Assembly (NCBI GenBank): GCA_022843585.1
Contig: JALHNJ010000001.1
Span: forward strand, 930,001 to 994,000
Origin: Chitinophagaceae bacterium
GTDB taxonomy: Bacteria > Bacteroidota > Bacteroidia > Chitinophagales > Chitinophagaceae
Direction of reading: 5' to 3'
Length of the DNA stretch: 64,000 nucleotides
The notes under the pieces were generated by a model. That model worked only from the letters and a program-made list of their open reading frames with translations, was not told the DNA's origin and ran no database searches. Below are positions 42,154 through 51,700 of this stretch, one piece after another. Numbering within the stretch: the first letter of the stretch is position 1; each line of letters starts with the position of its first letter. A program made the translations under genes and the position numbers.

Positions 42154-43362
42154 CTATATAGTCAATGCCTGATTAAGGTCTGAGATGATATCTTGTAAAT
42201 TTTCTATCCCTACATTCATTCGAATTAACCCGTCTGTAATTCCATATTTTTCTTTTTCTTCTTTAGGTACGCTGTAATGTGTCATAGAAGCAGGATGAGA
42301 AAGTAAAGTATCACAAGTGCCAAGCGATACAGTTCTAACACACATTTTCAATTTATTCATAAAGTCGATACCAGCTTGTAATCCGCCTTTCAATTCAAAA
42401 CTAAGCATGGCTCCCGGATGTCGCATTTGCTTCATAGCAATGTAATGGTCAGGATGTGATGAAAGACCTGTGTAATTCACTTTTGCTACTGCGGTATGAT
42501 TTTCTAAATAATGGGCTACTTCCATGGCGTTATGACAATGCCGTTCCATTCTTACTTCCAATGTTTTTATTCCTTGTATTAATAAAAAAGCATCAAATGC
42601 GTTGGAGTTGCCACCCAATGTGCGATGTACTTTTGTGATTTTTATTTTCATCAACTCCACATCTCTCCCTAATAAAATTCCACCGATGGCAGTGCCATGT
42701 CCATTTAAAAATTTTGTAGTTGAATGAACAACATAATCAACACCGAATCGAAATGGTTGTTGCAGGTAGGGTGTAGCAAATGTATTATCGCAAGCAACAA
42801 TGATGTTGTGTTGCTTTGCAAGTTTAGCTAGTTCTTCTAAGTCCACACATTGTATAGTTGGGTTGGCCGGTGTTTCCAAATACATCATCTTAATAGCATT
42901 ATCAGCTTTAAGAATGTCTTCGGCTTTTTGTAGATCTCTTAAGTCGGCAATAATTGCAGTAATACCAAATGCAGGAAGAATTTTTGAAACCAGTTCTTCC
43001 GTCCCTCCATACAATGAAAAGTGTGTAATGATTTTGTCGCCTGGTTTTAGTGTTGCAAGCATTAATGTAGAAATGGCGGCCATTCCTGATGCATGAAGAA
43101 TTCCTTTTGCTTCCATATCAAGCCCAAAAGTTTCTAATGCAGCGATCTTCTCTTCTGCTTCTGCCATGGTGGGGTTGCCCCAGCGACTGTATATAAACCC
43201 TTCTTCTTTCCCACTAAATCTTCGCATCCCTTGTTCAGCATCATCAAACACATAAGTGCTGCTGGCATAAATAGGAACTAAGTGGGCATAGTTAGGATCT
43301 TGCTCATGTCCGGCATGTACTGCCACCGAACTCCAGCCGGTTAGTGGAAAACTTTTATCCAT
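42154..43362 (-). CDS. trans-sulfuration PLP enzyme (methionine gamma-lyase / cystathionine gamma-synthase type)
   Basis: A 402-residue fold-type I enzyme. PLP-binding Lys in HSTTKFLNGHG (about residue 215), GFIYSRWGNPTMAEAEEKIAA, LETPANPTIQCVDLE, CDNTFATPYLQQP and CVRTVSLGTCDTLLSHPASMTH are the Cys/Met metabolism signatures. Which of the related reactions it runs (gamma-lyase, gamma-synthase or O-acylhomoserine sulfhydrylase) cannot be settled from sequence alone; it stands by itself, divergent from dinB. Confidence 0.88.
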   Translation of the reverse strand: MDKSFPLTGWSSVAVHAGHEQDPNYAHLVPIYASSTYVFDDAEQGMRRFSGKEEGFIYSRWGNPTMAEAEEKIAALETFGLDMEAKGILHASGMAAISTLMLATLKPGDKIITHFSLYGGTEELVSKILPAFGITAIIADLRDLQKAEDILKADNAIKMMYLETPANPTIQCVDLEELAKLAKQHNIIVACDNTFATPYLQQPFRFGVDYVVHSTTKFLNGHGTAIGGILLGRDVELMKIKITKVHRTLGGNSNAFDAFLLIQGIKTLEVRMERHCHNAMEVAHYLENHTAVAKVNYTGLSSHPDHYIAMKQMRHPGAMLSFELKGGLQAGIDFMNKLKMCVRTVSLGTCDTLLSHPASMTHYSVPKEEKEKYGITDGLIRMNVGIENLQDIISDLNQALTI

Positions 43363-43437
43363 ATTGAAAAGTTGGAATGGGAAATTTGATAACTGAACAA
43401 TTCAAAAATAACTGATTAAATCCTTTTAACCACCACC

Positions 43438-43932
43438 ATGAAGGAACTCCTAAAACAGTATGCTGCTTATAATGTTTGGGCAAGCCAGCGTATAATTGAT
43501 CTGATGCTCACACTTTCGGAAGACAAACATTTACAAGAAGTGCCAAGCAGCTTTAAAAGTTTATTAAGAACAGTATTGCATATGCTGGATGCGGAAAGTA
43601 TCTGGTGGCAACGGATGAAATTGCAGGAAAGAATAGTTGTTCCCAGCGAAGGATTTACCGGTAATATGCAGGATGCCTGTAGTGCATTGTTGCAACAATC
43701 CAAACAATGGGAAGAATGGGTGAGTAATGCCTCTGAACTTTCAGTAGACCATGTATTTCAATACCAGAATGCGAAACGGGAATTTTTCAAAATGCCGATT
43801 TATCAAATGCTGCTCCATGTATTTAATCATGGAACGTACCACCGGGGGCAAATAATTAATATGCTTCGCCAGTTAGGAATAGAAAAAGTTCCGCAAACCG
43901 ATTTTGCATTTTGGGCAAGGAGTAAAAAATAA
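43438..43932 (+). CDS. DinB-family protein
   Basis: A 164-residue four-helix metal-binding protein. Likely metal-binding His residues are His48 (LLRTVLHML) and the late pair in LLHVFNHGTYHRGQI; ends FAFWARSK. Family members include thiol transferases and DNA-damage-inducible proteins; function undefined here. It ends 3 bp from the convergent fabH. Confidence 0.87.
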   Translation: MKELLKQYAAYNVWASQRIIDLMLTLSEDKHLQEVPSSFKSLLRTVLHMLDAESIWWQRMKLQERIVVPSEGFTGNMQDACSALLQQSKQWEEWVSNASELSVDHVFQYQNAKREFFKMPIYQMLLHVFNHGTYHRGQIINMLRQLGIEKVPQTDFAFWARSKK

Positions 43933-43935
43933 TAA

Positions 43936-44928
43936 TTAACTACCCCATTTCACCAATGTAGCACCCCATGTAAAACCGCCGCCAAAAGCAGCCAATACAA
44001 TATTGTCACCTTTCTTTAATTGATTTTCCCATTCCCATAAGCATAAGGGAATAGTTGCAGCAGTAGTGTTGCCATACTTTTGAATATTGATCATCACTTT
44101 TTCTTTCGATAGTCCCATTCTATTTGCTGTAGCATCTATTATGCGAAGATTGGCCTGGTGAGGTACCAGCCATGCAATATCTTCCCCCGTCAAATTGTTT
44201 TTTTCTAATAACTCGGCACTAACATCAGCCATTCCTTTTACGGCGGCTTTAAATACAGGTTGTCCATCTTGAAAAGCAAAATGTTGTTTGGCTGTTACCG
44301 TCTCAATGCTGGCCGGTTTTAACGAACCTCCGGCTTTCATATGTAAATACGCAACACCAGAACCATCACTTTTTAGCAGGCTATCCTGTATTCCGTATCC
44401 ATCATGGTTGGGCTCTAATAAAACTGCAGCAGCAGCATCGCCAAACAGAACACAGGTGTTACGGTCTGTATAATCAGTAATAGCACTCATTTTATCCGCA
44501 CCGCAAACCACTACTTTTTTATAACGGCCACTCTCAATCATCGAAGCACCGAGTGTAAGCGAATATAAAAAACCAGAGCAGGCGGCAGATACATCAAAGC
44601 CAAAAGCATTTTTAGCACCCACTTTATCGCAGGCAATGTTAGCAGTAGCAGGAAAAACCATATCTGGGGTTACGGTTGCTACAATAAGGCAATCAATTTC
44701 CTCGGGGCTGATTCCTCTCTTTTCACACAACAGTTTTACAGCAGGTACCACCATATCAGAGGTTGCTAAACCTTCTCCTTTTAAAATTCTTCTTTCAGAA
44801 ATTCCGGTACGGGTTCTGATCCACTCATCATTCGTATCTACCATTTTTTCTAAATCGAAATTGGTAAGTTTATCTTCCGGAAGAAAGCCACTTACTGCTG
44901 TTATTGCAGCGGTTGTTTTTTGAATCAT
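43936..44928 (-). CDS. fabH: 3-oxoacyl-ACP synthase III (FabH)
   Basis: A 330-residue KAS III. Catalytic Cys117 in [13 protein letters not shown], His at about 257 in [13 protein letters not shown] and Asn at about 287 in [12 protein letters not shown]; also [15 protein letters not shown]. Starts fatty-acid synthesis by condensing acetyl-CoA with malonyl-ACP. A -7 box is 31 bp upstream. Confidence 0.95.
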   Translation of the reverse strand: MIQKTTAAITAVSGFLPEDKLTNFDLEKMVDTNDEWIRTRTGISERRILKGEGLATSDMVVPAVKLLCEKRGISPEEIDCLIVATVTPDMVFPATANIACDKVGAKNAFGFDVSAACSGFLYSLTLGASMIESGRYKKVVVCGADKMSAITDYTDRNTCVLFGDAAAAVLLEPNHDGYGIQDSLLKSDGSGVAYLHMKAGGSLKPASIETVTAKQHFAFQDGQPVFKAAVKGMADVSAELLEKNNLTGEDIAWLVPHQANLRIIDATANRMGLSKEKVMINIQKYGNTTAATIPLCLWEWENQLKKGDNIVLAAFGGGFTWGATLVKWGS

Positions 44929-44958
44929 GCTGTATTGTTGTTATAAAATTATGGTGGG

Positions 44959-44966
44959 CAAAGTTA
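44959..44966 (-). promoter_or_regulatory. -7 box of fabH
   Basis: TAACTTTG on the minus strand matches TAnnTTTG, 30 bp before the start codon. No TTTG 19 bp upstream; the period-7 repeat lies there instead. Confidence 0.45.
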
Positions 44967-44971
44967 AGGAA

Positions 44972-45006
44972 AGTCGGGAGTCGATAGTCAGGAGTCGTAA
45001 GTCTGT
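44972..45006 (+). repeat. period-7 AGTC repeat
   Basis: Five consecutive heptads: AGTCGGG, AGTCGAT, AGTCAGG, AGTCGTA, AGTCTGT. It lies between the divergent fabH and ruvA, immediately behind the fabH -7 box. Confidence 0.8.
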
Positions 45007-45043
45007 GAACCAAAGCAAATTGAGCTCTTTTAAATATTAGGAA

Positions 45044-45085
45044 CTATCCTCCTTACTAATAACTAACGACTCCTTACTCTTCTCT
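45044..45085 (-). repeat. second period-7 repeat, inverted relative to the first
   Basis: Six heptads read on plus as CTATCCT, CCTTACT, AATAACT, AACGACT, CCTTACT, CTTCTCT; most end in ACT, i.e. AGT on the minus strand. With 44972-45006 it forms a loose inverted pair around 37 bp. Confidence 0.65.
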
Positions 45086-45094
45086 CTTTTTCCC

Positions 45095-45102
45095 TATTTT
45101 CG
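45095..45102 (+). promoter_or_regulatory. -7-like box just upstream of ruvA
   Basis: TATTTTCG differs from TAnnTTTG by one base and ends 7 nt before the ATG at 45110, a spacing similar to coaBC and bamD. Confidence 0.4.
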
Positions 45103-45109
45103 CAGCCTT

Positions 45110-45691
45110 ATGATAGCTTACCTGAAAGGAGATTTTGTGCATAAAAGTCCGGCCAATGTGCAGGTAGAGGTAAATGGAGTAGGTTATGATGTCCAAATTA
45201 GCCTGAATACTTACTCAAAAATCCAGCACTTAGATAAAGGAACATTGCAAACCAGCCTGTTGATCCGGGAGGATGCTCATATTTTATATGGATTTTTTGA
45301 CTTGGCCGAAAAAGAGATGTTCCAGCTGCTTCTTGGAGTATCCGGTATCGGGGCTTCCACGGCAAGAGTCATGTTGTCTTATATGAAACCGGAGGAGTTG
45401 GCTAAAGCCATTGTTCAGAATGATACACGGACACTGGAAGGGATAAAGGGTATCGGAAAGAAGAGTGCTGAAAGAATGGTTTTGGAGCTTCGTGACAAAT
45501 TGGCCAAGCACCCCTTAGATTCAAATATTTCTCCTATGAAAAACAATACTTTGCATCAGGATGCGTTAAATGCTTTGACTGCTTTGGGAATCAATCGTCA
45601 GGCTGCTAATCAAGCCATCGAAAAGACCATTGCAGCAGAATCCAACTTGTCCGTTGAGGAACTGATTAAAAAAGCACTTCGTACCCTCTAA
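45110..45691 (+). CDS. ruvA: Holliday junction branch migration protein RuvA
   Basis: A 193-residue RuvA. N-terminal OB domain (MIAYLKGDFVHKSPANVQVE, VGYDVQISLNTYSKI), two helix-hairpin-helix motifs (LLGVSGIGASTARVML and LEGIKGIGKKSAERMVLELRD) and the C-terminal RuvB-contact domain (DALNALTALGINRQAANQA). Binds four-way junctions with RuvB. Followed 41 bp later by sprA. Confidence 0.96.
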   Translation: MIAYLKGDFVHKSPANVQVEVNGVGYDVQISLNTYSKIQHLDKGTLQTSLLIREDAHILYGFFDLAEKEMFQLLLGVSGIGASTARVMLSYMKPEELAKAIVQNDTRTLEGIKGIGKKSAERMVLELRDKLAKHPLDSNISPMKNNTLHQDALNALTALGINRQAANQAIEKTIAAESNLSVEELIKKALRTL

Positions 45692-45720
45692 TTCCACTAT
45701 TTTCAGGATAACTAACTGAT

Positions 45721-45724
45721 GGAG
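45721..45724 (+). promoter_or_regulatory. GGAG ribosome-binding site of sprA
   Basis: GGAG 8 nt before TTG 45733. Shine-Dalgarno sequences are uncommon in this phylum; here one decides a TTG start. Confidence 0.55.
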
Positions 45725-45732
45725 AAAAAACA

Positions 45733-48700
45733 TTGAACCTTAGAACTGCTCATATCCTCCGTACACTGGTAGTTGTTACCATTGTGACAGCCTTTATTAT
45801 GCAAGCCAAATCTGGCTATGCTAATACCGCTATTTCTGATAAGTATTTTCAAACTGATACCAGCCGCTATCCTTTAACCGATCGTTATGGTGATCCATAT
45901 TCAAACCCCAATCGCAATACATTTGATCTAAGAGATACCGGTTACTTGAAGCGTACAATTGAGTACGATCCTAAAACAAAGCAGTACTACATTATCGAAA
46001 AAATCGGCAATAAGTTTTACCGCACCCCGGCCTCCTTCAGCATGGAAGAGTTTTTAAGACTCCAGGGCCGAAAAGATGAGGAAGATTATTTTAAAAAACG
46101 GTCTGCTTTGCTGGCCAATATGAATCGCCGCCTGTTCAAACCCAAATTCAAAGTATCAAAAGATTGGTTTAATCGTATTGTTGGTGAAGGTAAAGTCGAT
46201 ATAAAGCCTTCCGGCTATGTTGATTTTCTGGCGGGTTACCAGGGACAGAATATTCAAAACCCAACACTACCAGAACGGGCAAGAAGAAATGGCGGCTTCG
46301 ATTTCAACATGAATTCGCAGTTGCAGGTAGATGCCAATATCGGCGACAAAATAAAATTGCCCATCAACTATAACACCCTGGCAAATTTTAATTTCGAAAA
46401 TCAATTGAAATTAGATTACCGGGGTAAAGACGATGAAGTATTAAAAATTTTCCAGGCTGGCAATACCAGTTTTGCTTCTAAAGGAACATTAATCCCCGGC
46501 GCACAATCATTGTTTGGTCTTAAAACACAATTGCAATTTGGTAAATTATTTATAACAACTGTATTGGCCAATCAGCAATCGCAACGTCAAACATTAGGAT
46601 TGCAAGGTGGAACGGCAGCGCAAAATTTTATAGTACGATCGGATGAGTACGATGAGAACCGTCACTTCCTGATGGGACAGTACTTCCGCAATAATTATAA
46701 TACGGCAATGAGACAATTGCCGGTTGTTAATTCAAGAGTTCAAATACAACGGGTAGAAGTATGGGTTACAAACCGCAATGGAACTACTACTGATACAAGG
46801 GATATTGTTGGTTTTATGGATTTGGGCGAAAATAGCCCTTACCGTAATGATATTTTTACAGGAACAGCAGATGCACTTCCCCGCAATGATGCTAACAATT
46901 TGTACTCTACGGTAATCGGAAACCCTAATTACCGCAACTCCTCGCTGGTGCAGGCACAGCTTACCTCATTAGGCCTTTTGCCAGTACAGGATTTTGAAAA
47001 AACTTTTGCCCGTAAACTTCAGCCATCTGATTACTATTTTAATTTCCAGATAGGTTTTTTATCGCTTAACCAGCCTTTGCAACCGGATGAAGTATTAGGT
47101 ATTGCTTACCAATATACTTATAATGGCAGAGTGTACCAGGTGGGAGAGTTTTCTCAAGACGTACCACCTGATACAACAGGTACTTCTCAACGGGTATTAT
47201 TTCTAAAATTATTAAAAGCCACATCACAACGTACCAATCTTCCAATTTGGGATCTGATGATGAAGAACGTTTATTCAGTAGGATTCGGTCAATTAGAAAG
47301 ACAAGATTTTAGATTAGATCTCACCTACGAAGAACCAAGTCTTGGCGAAAAAAGATATTTACCACCTGCTGATGTAAGTGCTCCTTACCAGGGGCAACCA
47401 ATTATTTCATTAACCAACCTGGACCGGTTAAATAATCAAAATGACCCGCAGCCAGATGGGGTGTTTGATTTTATAGAAGGCTATACTGTTATTTCCCAAC
47501 AAAGCCGAATCATCTTCCCGGTGCTGGAACCTTTTGGCCGTGATTTAGATTATGTATATGCTACGCAAGATTTGCGGGACAAATATTTGTACTATCCTTT
47601 GTATGATACCATTAAAGCAATTGCACAAACTTATGCCAACCTTAATCGGTTTAAAATCGTGGGGCGTTCCAAATCATCCGGTTCATCAGGTGGAGGTAGC
47701 GATTATCAAATTGGATATAACGTTCCCCGCGGCTCTGTTACGGTAACTGCCAACGGACAAATATTACAGGAGAATGTAGATTATGAAGTAAATTACGATT
47801 TAGGAACCCTTCGGGTGACCAACCAGGCAATAATAAATTCTGGGGTACCTGTAACTGTTACTTCTGAGAATAATGGGGCATTTGCATTACAACAGAAAAA
47901 TTTTCTGGGTCTGCGTCTGGATTATATTGCCAATAAAAAATTGAGTCTCGGTGCTACCGTTGTTCAATTAGGAGAACGACCATTTTTTGCCAAAACACTT
48001 TATGGAGAAGATCCAATTAAGAATAGAATGTATGGTGTTGATGTAGATTATCGAAATAATCTTCCACGTCTTACTAAGTGGTTAGATAAGCTGCCATTCT
48101 ATTCTACTAAGACCATGTCCTCTATTACAGCTTATGCAGAAGCTGCTTTCTTAGATCCCGGTCACTCCAAACTAATTGGTAAAGGGGAAGCAGGTCTATC
48201 TTATATTGATGATTTTGAAGGCACCCGTGCCAGTATCGACCTTAGGTTTCCGTTACTAAGCTGGTCACTTGCCTCTGTTCCACAAGGGAATGGGTTGTTC
48301 CCTGAGTCTGCGTTGAATAATGATTTGCAAAGTGGATATAACAGGGCTAAAATAGCCTGGTATCAAATCGAACCTGTATTACAGGATCGAAGGAGCTCGA
48401 ACAATCCGCTGCAAAACGATTTGGCAGAGTTGTCAAAACCAGAAACAAGACTTGTATTACAGCGAGAGATATTTCCAAAGCGTAACCCGCAGTTTGGCGA
48501 AGGATTGCTTACTACTTTCGATTTAGCTTTTTATCCAAAGGACAAGGGTCCCTATAATTTTGAATCAAGAGCTAGCAGGGTTGACGCAAATGGAAGACTA
48601 ACAAATCCTCGTCAATCATGGGGTGGCTTGATGCGAAATATTGATCAGACAGATTTTGAAACAGGTAATATTGAGTATATCGAATTTTGGTTACAGGATC

Positions 48701-51700
48701 CTTTTATACGAAACACAGCCAACCCTGGTGGCGGTAAATTATACTTTAACCTGGGTAATATTTCTGAAGATGTATTAAGAGATGGTAAACGGCAATATGA
48801 GAATGGGTTGCCAACACCAACCAACAACGCTCCTGTAGATAATAGTACTGTATGGGGTAAAGTGCCAGCTAATCCATTACAGGTTACCAATGCATTTAAC
48901 ATCGATCCAAACGACAGGCAGTTCCAGGATGTTGGGTTTGATGGTTTGCAGGATGAAGAAGAAGCTACAAAATTTGCACCATACCTGAACAGTTTGCAAA
49001 CAAACTTTGGCGCAGGGTCACTCGTTTATCAACGGGCATTGTTAGATCCATCTGCAGATAATTTTAAACCGTATCGGGATCCTTCCTTTGATCAATCACC
49101 AGCTACGGGAATTTTACAACGATATAAAAATATTAATAACCCCCACGGGAATTCACCAATCGCCACTGACAATTCAATATTTGTAAATGCCTTTACACAA
49201 TATCCGGACGCTGAAGAATTGAACCGGGATAATACCATGAACGAGGTGGAAGAATACTTCGAATACGAAGTGGATATTCTTCCAAATATGATTGCAGGGT
49301 CAAATTTTATCACTGATGTGCGGACACCAACTGTAAGATTGGCTGATGGAACAGACCGTGTTGAGAAATGGTATCTCTTCCGTATACCTGTGGCTCAGTT
49401 TAATCAAAAAATTGGTAACATCCCTGACTTTAAATCTATACGTTTTATACGCATGTTTGCAACAGGGTTTGAAGATTCAGTAGTAATGCGTTTTGGAAAG
49501 TTAGAGTTGATTCGTAATCAATGGAGAAAGTTCAGGAATGAAATTGATACAACAGGCTTATACACGAACCTGCCAAATCCTGATCCTACACAGGTAAATG
49601 TATTAGCCGTAAATGTTGAAGAGAATGATCAGCGGCAGCCAATTATTTATCGCATACCGCCTGGTATTGAAAGACAGCAACAGTTAAGTAATAACAATGT
49701 GTCACTTTTCTTAAATGAGCAGGCGCTTAGTATGCAGGTTTGTGGTCTTCAAAAAGATGATGCCCGGGGTGTATTTAAAACAATGAACCTCGATATGCGG
49801 CAGTACGGACGTTTATCAATGTTCATACATGCAGAATCAGTACAGGGTAATCAACAATTAGCGGATGGTGATTTGAATGGCGTTGTAAGAATGGGTAATG
49901 ACTTTTCAGGCAATTATTATGAAGTAAAAATTCCATTGAAAATTACCGATTTTGGTGAAACAGATAGTTTACGAATCTGGCCTGAAGAAAATAATCTTGA
50001 CTTTCAGTTGAATGATCTAACAGAGCTTAAAAAGCGACGAAATAAATTGGGCATACCACCAACTGAATATTATAAAGAAACATTACCAAACGGACGAACA
50101 TATGCTATTATAGGAAATCCTAATCTTGGTGAAGTGCGGGGTATGTTATTAGGGGTAGAGAATACAAAATTGGAAGTAGCTTGTACAGAAGTATGGTTTA
50201 ATGAGCTTCGCTTTTCTCAATTAGATGAACAGGGCGGTTGGGCTGCGTTAGCCCGTACTGATATACGATTAGCGGATCTTGGAACTTTTAGTTTGTCTGC
50301 CACAGCCAGAAGCAGCGGTTTTGGTACATTAGAGCAACGGGTAAATGAACGAAGCAGAGAAGATGTATACACTATTGATGCCTCAGCAACAATCGAAGCA
50401 GGAAAATTATTTCCTAAAAAACTAGGACTACAAATACCGGTGTATGCAGGTATCAGCCGTAGCAGCAGCACGCCGGAGTATGATCCTTATGATCTTGATA
50501 TTAAATTAAAAGAAAAAATAAAGGAAGCCGATGCTTCCATAAAAGATTCTATCAGAAATGAATCGCAGGATATAACTACTATAAAAACGATCAACCTTAC
50601 TAATGTAAGAAAATTAAAAACAGATGGTAAACGTCCTAAACCATGGAGTATTACCAATTTTGATTTTAATTATTCTTATTTACAGACGTTGAGTCATAAC
50701 CCACTGATAGAAAGAGATGAGATACGTCGTACCCGTGGTGCAGTAGGATATACTTATGCACCACAGACTAAACCGTTTGAACCATTTAAGAATCTGATTA
50801 AGTCCAAATCAAAATGGGTTGCTCTTATAAAGGATATAAATTTCAATTATGCTCCTTCGCAAATTTCATTCCGTGCAGATGTGTTCCGCCAGTTTGGTGC
50901 AATACGACCACGCAATGTAGGAGGAGGTCCATATAAAATACCAGAGACCTACAATAAGTATTTTACTTTTGACCGTTATTATATAGTGCAATGGAACCTG
51001 ACAAGATCGATCTCAATTGATTTTAATGCAGTAAATAATGCAAGAATTGATGAGCCATTTGGGCGCATTGACACAAAACAGAAAAAGGATTCTATAAAAG
51101 ATAATTTATTCAAGGGCGGAAGAAATACAAACTATCGACAGGAAGCAACGATTACTTATAACGTACCCACACAAAAAATTCCTTTCCTCGACTGGACAAC
51201 ACTCCGTGCCAGTTACAATACAAAATATAACTGGTTGGCGGCATCTTTATTACCAGAAGCAAGATTGCTGGGTAATACGCTGGGTAATACACAAACAAGA
51301 AATATTAATGGCGAATTGAAGTTTGAAGAGTTATATAATAAATCGAGATTTTTGCGTGCAGTAAATTCAAATACTCCAAGACAGCCAAGATCGAATAACC
51401 CTGGTGATGGAAAAGATGGTGGCGACAGCAAAAAGGGAAATAACAAGAAAGGAAATGATGCAAAGGGTAATGCCCCAACCGGAAGTGATGATAAAGGCAT
51501 AGCACCACCTTCACCAAATCCACCACAACTAAACCAAGGTGATGGTACCGTGCGGTACGATACGATAAGAAATAAGAAAGGAAAGATTAAAAGAATTAAA
51601 AAGATCAAGGTTAAGAAAATAAAAGAGAGAAAAGACCCTAACCAATTGCCCGAAATTGGTGGTATTCCAAAAGCTTTCCTGCAAATAGCAACTGCATTGA

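Noticed and set aside
43363-43437. A SAM-type riboswitch upstream of the trans-sulfuration gene
   Set aside because: The divergent gap to dinB is 75 bp and shows no suitable structure.
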